A DNA stretch of 64,000 nucleotides, from assembly GCA_951799445.1 (NCBI GenBank), contig OX637293.1, positions 13,020,001 to 13,084,000 on the forward strand, in the 5' to 3' direction. Shown one piece after another: positions 25,111 to 36,849 of the stretch. This DNA is from Pseudisothecium myosuroides. Its lineage: Eukaryota; Streptophyta; Bryopsida; Hypnales; Lembophyllaceae. The notes beneath the pieces are model-generated. The model made no database searches. It saw only the letters and a program-made list of their open reading frames with translations, and was not told the origin of the DNA. Each line of letters begins with the position of its first letter. Within the stretch, counting starts at the first letter, position 1. The translations under genes and the position numbers were made by a program.

Positions 25111-25975
25111 GAGTATTTTTAGTCCTCATGCACAAATGTTTTTTTTAAAAGTTCAAAATGTTACATTTTAATTATATTGATGTTTGGAGATTCTAATTTT
25201 GTTTATTTAGTAAAGCCAATTTGGAATGACCATATTTTGAGGTGTTGACCGTCTTTAAAAGATTCAAGATCAGTGCCATGACACCCTAATGCCATTTGAT
25301 TAGTGTTTTGAAAGCAAGAGTTTGACATTCAAAATGCACATCTTTTATTGTCCGAAGCTACAATTTCTTTTGACAAGCATTTATTCACAAATAAGCCTAC
25401 TTGAATCAACATTTAATGAACCACATCTTTATCAACCTATTACAACTATCCATACACAAATATAAGCTTGATATCATTTTCTTCCAACAACACCCAATTG
25501 CTTGTCTAAAGAAAATAAGTTACAGACTTTGCGGAAATGGGTGATGTCTAAACAAATGTGCAAATGGAAGGGGGGACAATAGGTGGCATCTTTTGCGCAA
25601 ATAGGAAGGTCCAACACCTGTTGTAATTGGGTGATTGATGGCAATAGGTTGATCATCTACCTTCATTCCGGCTATCCTCTTATGACTATTGTACACTTCC
25701 ACGTCAAACTCCAAATCTCAAAAAAAATTCTTTTATGCAAAGTTTTTGTCATATACTTTGTCCACCCTTATTTACCGAAAAACCTCTAAACAATTACCAA
25801 ACCTGACCACCTTTTTTTCCCACCGACGTGAAGTTTTGCCACATGGGTGGAACCTTTTGCCTAGCTGGACCCGTCTTTTTTCCCATTTCTTTATCGTTTT
25901 TGTAATCTCTCCCAAATGCGGAAAGAAAGTGGACCTGAGGTGGAAAAGCAAAGAGGGTGAAAACCAAACTCAACT
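25111..25975. other. AT-rich intergenic DNA
   Basis: No gene recognised. Short overlapping ORFs between 25474 and 26000 (up to 103 codons) have no family features. Confidence 0.45.
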
Positions 25976-26229
25976 GCTTAGCACGGCCAGGGAGGACTGA
26001 CCCCTCTATTGCCCCTCTAGAGGGTAAATGTAAAAATTGCCCCTATATTGTGCCGTTTTAAATTTTAGAGTTCATCACACACCCTAGTTAATTTGGGGTC
26101 TCTGATTCCATATATGAATTCAGAATTTGCAAAAAAAAAAAAGTGTGAAAAAGAAAGAATTCCAGCGTTTTCTACAAGGGTAAAAAAGGGGGCAATAGAG
26201 GGGTCAGTCCTTCCTGGCCGCTCAGCACG
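25976..26229. mobile_element. Mutator-like MITE with 9-bp target duplication
   Basis: The element spans 25985-26220 (236 bp). About 31-bp terminal inverted repeats start GGCCAGG and run through GACTGACCCCTCTATTGCCC with one mismatch. The flanks GCTTAGCAC (25976-25984) and GCTCAGCAC (26221-26229) form a 9-bp duplication with one change, the usual size for Mutator-like elements. The likeness extends into GGCCAAG just right of the duplication, so the exact boundary could shift by a few bases. Confidence 0.75.
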
Positions 26230-26620
26230 GCCAAGAAGTCGAAGAGAAATGACCGAAGCTTCCAAGTTTAGACGTCCAATTCTAAACATGCCTTCTATTC
26301 TGCTGCAGGTAGTTTTTGGTGCCGTTTTGACGGTTTTGTATCGAAAGTGTGACAAATTAGCTGGCACGGATAGTCAACCAGGTTTTTTCCATAGGAATGA
26401 TAGTTACATTGGTCATAGCATGTAGGTAACTGTGCCTTCTTGCCAAAATTTGAATGATTTCCCCGATGGAGCTTTATTGGCGAAGCATCTTCATTTCCGG
26501 GTGAGGTGTGAAGTATCTGCAGATGCTCCTCAGGCCAATATGATGCTAGTACATGTACAGCTTTAGCAGTATCGAGCTCAAAGATCAGGTACTTGTGCCG
26601 ACGATTCAAAAGGAGAACAG

Positions 26621-26693
26621 AACCTCAATTCAAAAACCCTAAACCCTAAACCTCAATTCAAAAACCCTAAACCCTAAACCTCAATTCAAAAAC
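26621..26693. repeat. 28-bp tandem repeat with telomere-type CCCTAAA units
   Basis: The unit starts AACCTCAATTC and ends with two CCCTAAA-type words. It occurs at 26621-26648, 26649-26676 and partly 26677-26693. CCCTAAA is the common plant telomere unit, and short forms also occur as telo-boxes in promoters. Two units per repeat is too few to call interstitial telomere with certainty. Confidence 0.85.
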
Positions 26694-27337
26694 TGTCGGC
26701 TCCAATACTCCGCCCTAAAATACAATCACCGACGAGTTCAAAATGCTAATTCAGATGAACCAGTGGGCTGTACCACTGAGAAGAAACATCTCGTCACTCC
26801 CATTCATGATGTGACGCCCATCTTACAAAACGAAAATATTTCGCGAAACAAGACAAAAGCTTGACGATACTTGATAGGGTTTTCCTTTAGCTGCGAATCA
26901 AAATATAATAGAAGTGACGAAAAAGAAAAAGTAACAGCGACCGTTCTCATCTTGGCGTACGATCTGCCGGTGCGTTCTAATCTGCACGATATTTCATAAG
27001 TGGACTTAGGCTCCGGAGTGCGACCTGGGCAACCTTGACAATTACTAGGTACTCGTGTATCACTCCACAATTAATTTTCCATGCCACTATGTCAGTCAGT
27101 TCATGTGACATCTAAGATAAACATCCCTATATCCATACAATAGAGAAAGTAAAATTATTTCCGACCAACGCTTTAAGCTTGCACAAACGAATATCACAAT
27201 TCCAGCTACAAGCAGTCTACACAAAACGACTCTCTTACATCTCCTGAGCATTGTAAGAACAAAACCCACAACGAAACATCACAACATCAAGATCTGCGAA
27301 CTCGGTCCCCTGACAATTTCAAATATGCGTTAAGCAG

Positions 27338-27850
27338 ATTTCCAGTGACCAGCGAATAGCCCTTATCAATCGATGCAAGGCGTTCGTGCCCGTCATGTAA
27401 TCGCAATTTTTACTAAAACTTAGGGTTTGGATCTCAACCAACAGCCTGAGGTAGGAAGTGACAAGATAGGCAGAATCATAGAACTCTCTGCCCCTGAATC
27501 AACCAAGAATTGACACTCGGAGACGAATTCTAACGGCTCACCAACAAATCACCAAGGAACTGACACCTCTAAACATCAACATAAAGCGTCAGATGGCAAT
27601 TCCAAATCTCCGGCATCCAGATCCCTAGCAAACAACAAATAGCTCTTGTCTGTCTTGTAATCCGCAACTCCTACTACGCCTCAGGATTTAGATATCCACC
27701 GACAGCCTGACAGCGAGTTGACAAGAGAAACAAAACAGTCTCCTAAAACTCTCTGCCCCTAATCCACCAAGAATTGAAACTCAGAGACGAATTCAACAGC
27801 TGAAAATCAGTTCAACAATGGATTTGAAAATAATGAATCTCCAGTTGGTC
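27338..27850. repeat. Diverged tandem duplication, about 270 bp
   Basis: Segments 27338-27600 and about 27616-27850 share blocks such as ACAGCCTGA, CTCTCTGCCCCT.AATC and ACCAAGAATTGA.ACTC.GA. No ORF spans them. They lie on the 3' side of the small - strand ORF at 28061-28246 and could belong to its transcript. Confidence 0.65.
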
Positions 27851-28060
27851 CATAGAGTCAAATTAAGTATGTATTGACAACTAAACACCAACTTACGAAC
27901 ACGCCACCCCTCTTACGCCTAATGAAACTGTATCTGCGGAACTGCAGAACAACAGCACTACAGTGCCACCAAAATTCGCTGTCATCGCAATCTCACCACC
28001 AGAAAAGCTACTGTCTGTGTGTCTGTGTGTCTTTACGAGCTGCCGCGAACAGAAAAACTC

Positions 28061-28246
28061 TTACGCACGAGAATCCGCGCGCTTAATCTTCGGCAACCTT
28101 CCTTCCATGCCCAAAATCAACACATATGTTCCCAATAGCAAAAAACCTCCCGTCATGAAACCTCCCACGACAGCTGCTCTGAGGTCTTCCGATAAGTGTG
28201 CCCACTTCGGGAGCCGCGCGTACCGCGCGAGCCAACCGCCACCCAT
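28061..28246 (-). CDS. Possible small single-pass membrane protein
   Basis: An ATG-started ORF of 61 codons begins MGGGWLARYARLPKW. Residues about 24-47 form one hydrophobic segment with several Gly (VGGFMTGGFLLLGTYVLIL), followed by a basic tail ending KIKRADSRA. The region is GC-richer than its surroundings, and the Arg-rich start, one membrane span and basic tail look like a real small membrane protein, for example a small organellar complex subunit (inference from architecture only). No family was recognised. It may be one exon of a longer gene. The ATG context is GAGAGATGG. Confidence 0.42.
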   Translation of the reverse strand: MGGGWLARYARLPKWAHLSEDLRAAVVGGFMTGGFLLLGTYVLILGMEGRLPKIKRADSRA

Positions 28247-28767
28247 CTCTCAATGTGCAAGAATCAAAGCTACTAAGTTATAGAAGCGGACAACTAGAAG
28301 AAGCGGACAACTTGAAGCTAGAAGAAGCAGAGGAGTCCGAGAAGAGGCCAGGGCGAATTGACCCTCATGCCCCGCCTTTGGATGATGGCGGATGAGGGAT
28401 GCAATGCCCTGTTCGTCCCAACCCGACCTACTGTACCCTGCGATCCCCTCCCCAAATCCAGCCTACTGTTGAGAATAGGAAAAGAAATGAAACTACAAAG
28501 TATTACTCCGTATATAACCAAAATATGCAAGAAGAAAAGAGTGTCAATACATTTAGAGTAAAGTAAATATATACCAAGGAGAAAGAATCTATAAATAGTT
28601 ATCTTCTTCTACTATTGGTTCAAGGGATCCTTTAACTAAAGTAAACTTTAGTAAACTAAAAGTGGAGAGCATATTAAGATAAGATGTTTCTTAACACTCC
28701 TCCTTGCTCGACGTAGCATTTATATAAAATTCTATGCAATGTCATATACTATAATTTCTATAATCTA
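28247..28767. other. Upstream side of the small - strand ORF
   Basis: If 28061-28246 is real, its leader and promoter lie here. A GAAGCGGACAACT word is duplicated in tandem near 28284-28313. Otherwise nothing recognised. Confidence 0.4.
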
Positions 28768-29687
28768 TTAACCCCTAAAATACCAAGGCATTTTCTGGCT
28801 CCGGAACCACTGAAAACTGCCATTTCTGCTGCGATCACTCCCTAAACTCCAATTTTTTTTTTTAGAATCTAACCGTAGGATCTTGTACTTCACTTGTCTC
28901 AGATTATGTGGTAAAAATTTCAAAACATTTGACCGTTCTGATTGGAAGATATTAGCATTCAAAGTTGGAAAAAAATAAATTTTGAACTGTTTCCTGCAAT
29001 TTCAGATGACTTTGACGGTCATTTGTGGATTTTTTTTGCACTACACAACAAAAAGTTGTAATTTTTTATCTTGAACATTTGAGTTGAGAGTCGGGGAAAA
29101 AAAATTCAGAATGTCAAACCTTGATTTTCACATATAAAAAAATTGTTAAATAGAAGTAGGTCCAAAATTGAACGAAATACTAAATTGTTAATAGCTCTTA
29201 GGTGGAATTAAAACAACATAATCCCAATGGTGGGATTGTTCTTGCAAACAAACTTGACCTTGTCAAAAAAAAAAATTGAAAAAATTTGAAAATTGCATTC
29301 AAAAATGAATTCTATAAATTAGTTTTTTTGAAGATGCTTAAATTGCCCAAAAAACAAGATTGTCCATAATTTTCTCATTATTAGTCCAAATAGAATGAAT
29401 CAAAGCTTCAGATGTAGACAAAAACATGATCTTTGAGGGGGAAAAATAAAAAAAATAAAAAACTTTTTTTTATTTTTTTTTTTGCCCACCGAACTACTTT
29501 TTTGCTTTAGGATGGCATAACTTTTGCTCCCAGGCACCGATTGAAAAAAAATTATATTTTTAGAAAGCTAATGTGATTCCCTATCTTCAAAAAAAGTTTC
29601 AAAAAATCAGATTAAAATTTGAGACCACACGGGCCTGCCCGAAATCTGAAGTGTCCCCCGAGGGGACTTTGGTAGTTTAGAGGTTAA
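28768..29687. mobile_element. TTAA-family transposon copy D
   Basis: The element spans 28772-29683 (912 bp) with ends CCCCTAAAATACC and GGTAGTTTAGAGG and TTAA on both sides (28768-28771, 29684-29687). Its orientation is inverse to copies A and C. No coding capacity. Confidence 0.83.
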
Positions 29688-29707
29688 GGTATATGCTTGT
29701 TGCCTCA

Positions 29708-30242
29708 TTAACTCCTAAAGTTCTATGACTATGTATTCACCAAAAACGCTCTAAAACTACCATTTCTAATACAACTACCAAATTTTTGGAAAAAAACATT
29801 TTTTAACACATGTAACCGTAGGACCTTGTATTATGATGGCTTAAAAACACGTGGTAAAAAATTCAAAAAATTCTACAATGTGGATTGTAAGATCTGAGCA
29901 TTCAGAGTCACTAGAACCATTTTTTCAACCCTGCGAAAAACTGGGCAGCTACACTTCACAAGCTCACTTTTCAATGAAAAAATGTCAAAAATGGTGGGGC
30001 TTCTTTGAATTCAGTTTCCTAAACAAGTTGTCTATATGCTTGAAAAATTTCACGTCATTTGGAATTGTACAACATATTGGAAAAAAAAAGTAAGTAGAGA
30101 AAAGTAGATAATGATTCAAAATACTAAATTGTTAAGAATTTAATTATATAATTAAAAAATACCAATCCCAACGGTTGTAATGTTGCAATAAACAATCTAC
30201 ATCCTAGGATTTTATTTTTTTCCAAAAATATTGGAAATTGAG
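29708..30242. mobile_element. TTAA-family transposon copy E, truncated
   Basis: TTAA (29708-29711) is followed by the left end CTCCTAAAGTTC and about 530 bp that match subfamily B/G in inverse orientation to G. The match stops exactly where the TTAA of copy F begins. The other half of E was not found beyond F, so E was broken when or after F arrived. Confidence 0.7.
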
Positions 30243-31105
30243 TTAACCCCTAAAGGCCCAAGGCCTTTTTTCTGCCAAAAAACACTCAAAACTGCCATTT
30301 CTATAGCAAGGAGTACAAAAATTTGAAAAATATTTTTTTAGCACATCTAACCGTAGGATCTTACACCTAACTAGTATGAGAATGTGTGGAAAAAATTTCA
30401 GAATTTTTGACTACTCAGATTGCAAGATATCTGCGTTTAAAGTGGAAAAAACAAGTATTTCAGCACATTAATTTTTATATTTAGGATTAGATTTTTTGAC
30501 TTTAAACATTTTTAACATAAAATTTTTGCACTACAGAGTTTTGAGCTTTAAATCTTTATAGTGGAGAAATCAGTTGAGAGTCTAGGGGAAAAAAATATAT
30601 TCAAAAAACCTTAATTATCATTCCTAAAAAATTTATTAAGTAGAAGTAGGTACAAGATAGAAGGAAAATCTAAAATATTAATATATTTTAGATGGAATTA
30701 AAATACACTAATCCCAATGTTTAGATTATCCTAGCAAGTAAATTAAACCATGAGAAATTTTTTTTTTGAAAAATTGCAAAAATAGCATTTAGAAATGAAT
30801 CCTATAAGTTATTTTTTTCAAGAAGATGCTCTAACTGCCCGAAAAACAAGAATGTGCATAACTTTCTCATAACAAATCTAAATGAAATGAATCAAAGCTT
30901 TCCAGATTGACACAAATATAACCTACGAGAAAAAAAATATTAAGAAAAAAAAATCAAATTTTTGCCAAATTTTTTTTGCTGCCCGGACTGCTAGTTACGA
31001 AAAAAAGTAACATATTTAGCCATAACTTTTGACTCCTATTTCCAAATGTACCTGCCTCAAATTTCTATACAACTAAAAAACGTAGTCTGGTCCTTTAGGG
31101 GTTAA
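30243..31105. mobile_element. TTAA-family transposon copy F
   Basis: The element spans 30247-31101 (855 bp), ends CCCCTAAAGGCCC and GGTCCTTTAGGGG, TTAA on both sides (30243-30246, 31102-31105). It is close to an inverse copy of A over its whole length. It abuts or is inserted at truncated copy E. Confidence 0.86.
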
Positions 31106-31789
31106 AACCTTATATGGAAAAGCTTTGATTGTAGTCAAGGACAAAACCACAGACAAAGGAAAAAAGAATACGACACCTTTATCAATCCATTCTCATGGTA
31201 AAAACCACTGGGAAAAATCCATGGAATAATAGCAAAGGTTTCTACAATTTCAATTTTGACAATAAAATTACGAAAAATTCACGGTCCTAATAATTTCTTA
31301 TCTCTCTCTCGCATGAGAAAAATTTCCATTGCCTCACGCTGCTCCTCATCTGTTCTGAAATCGCTTATTTGATAGGTATGGGTGGTCCTACCTTACTCAT
31401 CAATGGGGTGGACTGTGGAGTGTGGACAAGCTCAAACAGAATTGGCCCAAGAATCAACTCTAATGTCCAGTGCTTTGGAATCTTTTGGAATTATATGTAA
31501 ACTTAATCTGTAAAAATAAAATTTGGGACGCCAACGGATCTTCCAGTGGTCAATGCCGCTCCAACCAACCTCTGGTCGCCGTCCATGATGACGTCACCTC
31601 CCATGACGTCACCTTCCCACGCCATCAAACAGAGTATCTGTTGAACTTTTTCCAGCCTATCAACTATTCAGGAATTTTGTTGACTCATGCCCTGACTACC
31701 AGACCCCTTTTATCGGCACCACGGGGCCAGATTGCACCATTTCAAAATAAATGTCTATTTTCTGCCACAAGAAAGTCATCTTTTTTTGT

Positions 31790-31980
31790 CATAAATTTTC
31801 CATTTAAAAAAATATATATGAATGAAATCGCCAAACTTGGATGAAAAAGTGCATGAATATGATTGAAAAGTGTGTTTTTATCCAAAAGATGGATGAATGT
31901 AAAAATACAATGCTTTACCAATTTTTTTAGTGATTGCCACCTTGGCACTTTTTCAAAAAGTAAAATAAAAGGGTTGCTGC
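31790..31980. repeat. Degenerate dispersed repeat, second copy
   Basis: This is the counterpart of 6570-6830 in the same orientation. Non-coding. Confidence 0.45.
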
Positions 31981-31998
31981 CTACCAATAGTCCAGTAA

Positions 31999-32449
31999 AG
32001 TAGAACTTCCATGAGGTAATAGCCCCGAACACGAGGAGAATACTACATTAGAGAGGTTATTGCTTTAGAGAGGGATTCCGGCATTAATGACTTTTGATAG
32101 TGGGTTGCAATCTTGTAGCACTTTTGGATTTGTTTTTTTAAAACAAATGAAATGAAATTACATCTTGCTTGGTGGGGACCAACGGGCCTAAACAAGACAC
32201 CACAAAACAATCCAGAATAAACTATTGATGTGAGCTCATGGAGTACAGTATCTTGGTGCTCTTGGATTGAAGTCACGTTGTTCACCAGAGCAACATCTAG
32301 ATTCCAAATTCAATGAAAGTTTTATTTTATTTTATTTACTTATTTTATACATCTTCAATGAGTTTAGGACTCCAGGTCGGAACTAAAGGAATAATATCAC
32401 TTTAAAGAGGTTATTGGTTTACAAAAGTTTGTTTCATAGAGGTTCTACT
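31999..32449. mobile_element. MITE-like element with AGTAGAAC ends
   Basis: The left end AGTAGAACTTCCATGA is mirrored by the right end TCATAGAGGTTCTACT. Inside, AGAGGTTATTG recurs near both ends. Ends of the type GTAGAACCTCTAT are common in plant MITEs. A TA-like flank is present but not decisive. Confidence 0.55.
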
Positions 32450-32729
32450 ATACACAAAAATGGTTGTTTAGTATGGATGGATAATTAGCGGGCTTGAAAA
32501 TGAGGTTGCCAAATTTAACAACTTCTTCATTGCACATCACAAATGTTACAGCTCTACAACTACAACCGGTGCTAAATAATATGTTCTTGTGATGAATAAA
32601 TTAGACCATATTGAAGAACCATTTTGGTGTAATCAAACCAACTGGTTTAGATTGGAGGAGGTAGAATTTAATCCTTAAAAGGATAATTTGGTTCTTTGAA
32701 GGGCAATCCGAAGAATCTTGTAAGGAATC

Positions 32730-33671
32730 TTAACCCCTAAAGGTCCAAACACCATTTTTTGACAACATAGCGATTTTGGGCAGCTCACTACGAGTGGAGT
32801 TTTTATTTTTTTTCTTTGAAATTTTCACACAAGATGTGCCCGAGGAGTATCTTTAAGGCCCAACAATTTTCATAACTTCTGACTACATGGTTAAAAAGTT
32901 ATTGTATGATATGTAATTTTCAGTGCGCGGCGGGCAGCCCGGGCAGCTCAAAAAATTCTTTAAAAATCATTATTTTTAAAAATAAAAATTTGAAATTGGT
33001 TCTTTAGATTTATATGTACGTGGAAAGCTTTAAATCATTCCATTTGGATTAATGAGTCAAAAGTTATGAGGATTCTTAGTTTGAGGGTAGTTATGGAATC
33101 TCTACTCTAAAATAAACTTTGAAGTCCTTTATTTCACTCAGTTTCCAATATTTTTGAAAAAAAATAAAAACATTGGATGTAGATTATTTATTACAACATT
33201 ACAACCGTTGGGATTGGCATTTTTCAATTCCATAAATAAATTCTTAACAATTTAGTGTTTTGAATCATTCTCTACTTCTTTCTACTTACTATTTTTTTCC
33301 TATATGTTCTGCAATTCCAAATGATCTGAAAATTTTCAAGCATGTAGCCAACTTGCCTAGAAGAATGAATCCAAAGAGTAACCACCATTTTGGGCATTTT
33401 TTCATACAAATGTGACCTTGTGAAGTGCAGCTGCCCGGATTTTCGCAGGGACAAAAAAAGGGTTTTTGTCAATTCAAACGCTAATATCTTCCAATCCGCA
33501 TGGTGGAAAATTCTGAAATTTTTTCTACATCTTCTCAAACCAGTGTTCTATAAGATCTCACGGTTACATGTATCCATAAATGTTTTTTTTATAAAATTTG
33601 GTACTTGTATTAGAAATGGCAGTTTTGGAGCGGTTTTGGTGAAAACATAGTCTCAGACCTTTAGGGGTTAA
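32730..33671. mobile_element. TTAA-family transposon copy G
   Basis: The element spans 32734-33667 (934 bp), ends CCCCTAAAGGTCC and AGACCTTTAGGGG, TTAA on both sides (32730-32733, 33668-33671). It is the fullest copy of the B/E/G subfamily. Confidence 0.86.
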
Positions 33672-34430
33672 GACATAGGCTTAAGTACTTAGGTGGGTTA
33701 TCAACAAAATAAATGAAGGTTGTTAGCCTAGCAAGGTCAAGGAAAGAAGGGAAGCATTAATTTCATGCACTAATCAATATTACTCTCTACATGGGCATTT
33801 TTTTTCGGCTTCACAAGAATAGATCTCTTGCTCAAACAATCTCCCTTGCACATCTCAAAAAAATTGAATTATGTTGCAATGATGCAACATATATAATCTT
33901 TGTGTGAGTACGAGTACAACAAGTCTATTCAATCTAGGAACCTTTGACAATCGGACACTAATAGAGTAACGCAAATATTATGACAATTTATTGCAAAATT
34001 CCATCTTGGCTTGAAGTTTTGCGATGTATAAAGAAATAGGAATTTTTAGTTGCTTTTAAGAAATAATTTGCCAATTCCATTCAAACTTGGTTTCAACATC
34101 ACCCAACTCTTTTTTAAATATACATGTAATCAAAATAGATCAAAAGAAGCCTTGAAAACTAGCTTCAACGAGGTTAATCCTTAAACATTACAAGAAATTT
34201 GGACCTTGTGGAGGGCCATTAGGATTTCGGCAAATGTGCAATTACAACGATGACAACAACAACAATATATATAAAATAAAATTTTAGTCAATTTTGATGG
34301 AGCACATCAGCTGACTGCTCATCTTATAGATTCCTTGATGGACTTTTTGGGCTAATATTTTTCTTTAATGCACATTTTCATGCCTCTAAGGTTCCAAACA
34401 GCCCAAACACGGCTTGAATTTTTTTGTAAT
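33672..34430. other. AT-rich intergenic DNA between TTAA copies G and H
   Basis: Nothing recognisable beyond a short ACAACAACAACA run near 34250. Confidence 0.45.
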
Positions 34431-35335
34431 GCCCCAATTGTCCCTTTGAGGGTCAAAATGGATTTTGGATAGGCTCCTATGGTCTCAATTTGTGCGGTGA
34501 TTATTTGAAACTTTTTGTGAAGATAAGAAATCACATTAGTTTTCCGGAAATATAATTTTCATTTCAATAGGTGTCCGGATGCAAAAGTTATGCCATCCAA
34601 AGCCCAAAATGAAGTTCTTCACGTAGCACCAAAAACATTACAAAAAGCTAAAATTTTAATTTTAAAATTACATTTCTCATAGAAAGTGTTTTTGTCTACA
34701 TGGAAAGATTTGATTCATTCTATTTGAATTAGTGATGAGAAAGTTATGGACAATCTTATTTTTTGAGCAATTTAAGCATCTTCATGGAAAAATAACTTAT
34801 AGGATTCATTTTTGAATGCAATTTTTACAATTTTTCAAAAACAAAATTGCACTAAAATTAGTTAGCTTGCTAAAACAATTTCACCATTGGGATTAGGAAT
34901 TTTTAATTCCATCTTAGAGCTATTAATGGTTTATCTTCTCCTTCAATCTTTAACCTACTTCTACTTAATGATTTATTAATTAATGAAAACTAAGTGTGTG
35001 TTTTAAAAAAAAATCCTAGACTTTCAACATTAAAAATTAGAAATTTAAAATGTGTAGTGCAAAATATTTAAGCTATAAAGATTCAAAGCCTTAAAAATCT
35101 ATTCAAACAAGGTGCAAAAAATCTAGATTTTTATACTTCAAATGCAAATATCTTGCAATCCATTAATTTGGTCAAAGTTTTTGAAATTTCTTCCACACAT
35201 TTTTTATACTAGTCTAGTGTAAGATCCTATGGTTAGATATGCAAAACAAATAATCTCTAAAGTTTTTTGCACTTTGCAATAGAAATGATAGTTATAAGTG
35301 ATTTTTAATGAAAAAATGCCACGGGAGCATAGGGA
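34431..35335. mobile_element. TTAA-family transposon copy H, degenerate ends
   Basis: The interior is colinear with copies A and C (TTTGTGCGGTGATTATTTGA near the left, AATATCTTGCAATCCATTA and AAGATCCTATGGTTAGAT toward the right). Both ends have lost the clean inverted repeat: left CCCCAATTGTCCC, right GAGCATAGGG. It is an older, decayed copy. Confidence 0.65.
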
Positions 35336-35492
35336 ATAAATGAGTTGGAAGAAACTTCACTCACCCCCTTGGATGAGTACAAGATTATTTAATGAATTGG
35401 ATGAAGAATTCTTGGTTATCCATTCATTTCATCTAGTGACATGTATTTCTTCAATAAGTTGGGGAAATAAGGCTTCTCTAATTTGAACTTCC

Positions 35493-35859
35493 TAAGAGCA
35501 TCTCCTGCAGCCCTCCAACTTTTCCCGCTCCTTGATTCAAGATCTGTCCAATGAAGAGGAGATGGCCACTTGTATCTCCAACAGTGCAACTCCATAAAAC
35601 ATACTTCCAACCAATCACAAGTCACACAACTCTCCAAAATATATTCCCAATCAATCACAAGGCACACAATTTGCATTTATTATGACGACTTGCTAGTCCC
35701 AAGACAATTTGTAGCGGAAGAGGGGTTAGTGGCCCCACTAGAAATGGCTTTTTTAGAGGGCAAAGAGAAGGCCGAGTCTGACAAACGCTAAAATTAATTG
35801 CTTTTCATCCAAATTCTAGTGGGGAGGAGATATCTAGAGGGCTGCAAGAGATGCTCTAA
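35493..35859. mobile_element. PIF/Harbinger-like MITE (TAA duplication)
   Basis: The element spans 35496-35856 (361 bp). The left end GAGCATCTCCTGCAGCCCTC is matched in inverse orientation on the right with one change. TAA flanks both ends (35493-35495, 35857-35859), a 3-bp duplication as in PIF/Harbinger elements. No transposase. Confidence 0.72.
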
Positions 35860-36849
35860 GAGTATACTCTATATACTTGGACATTTTGCATCCTAACATG
35901 TTCAATTTTGAGGTCCGTTATTAAATTTGAAGATATATGAATTTGGAATTTTTCTATAGTTTGTACAAATTTTCTGCAACACAAACCCATGAGCAATGAG
36001 TAAAAGTGGTTGAAAAGTTCTACTTCCTTCCTTGTATGTATTGGAGATGAGAGCAAAATTGTTAAAATCAATTAGGAATAAATGACTTGGTAGAAGGGCT
36101 GGAGGCCCCCGTGTAAATCAAGCAAATAATATATTGCAGGCCAAAACAAAAAAATCTAGTGAGGTTGCGGAAGTAGTGAGTCACATGGCAAGTTGTAAGG
36201 ATTATTTTTTGTTTGGCTCCTAATTAAACTTCTATGCTTGTTGCTTTCTTTTATTGTGGTTTTTTAGGTTAGGTGCACAGCATGCTCTAATATGAACTTC
36301 CTAATGTGACTTCCCCTATATACTTAAAAATAAGAAGAAAGTTTAAAATAACTCCAACTTTGTTTTAGGCTAGCGTAGCTTAAGAGTCTGTTTATCTTGT
36401 GTTCTACATAAAGTTCTTGAAGGATTAAAATGCATTATACTAAGATTACATCCTCCGATTAAGAGTGAGACTCTACACTAATTATTTACACGGACAAAAT
36501 TAAGGAATGTATAAGATGATTGCATGAAACACCTGTATTGTTTGTTGTATTTCTTAATAGTACTGATGATGTTTTCTAAAAGCCCTTCAAAATTTAAAAA
36601 ACATTTAATTTAAAAATAAATAAATATAGCTAATGTATATATCTTTAAGATGTAGGTAACCTTTAAAAAAAGCCTAGAAAAATTCCGTAAGTAGGAGAAC
36701 TAGAAGAGTGCCAAATCTAAAAAAAATAGATACTTCAATATTTTAATTAGTTAAAAATTGGAAAAAATTTAAAAAATTAAAAAAAAATTGTCCATTTGTG
36801 AAAACTTTATGGAAAAGGTCATTCACCAAGAGAACTACTAAGATGAGAG
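35860..36849. other. AT-rich intergenic DNA
   Basis: No gene or defined repeat was seen. Confidence 0.45.
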
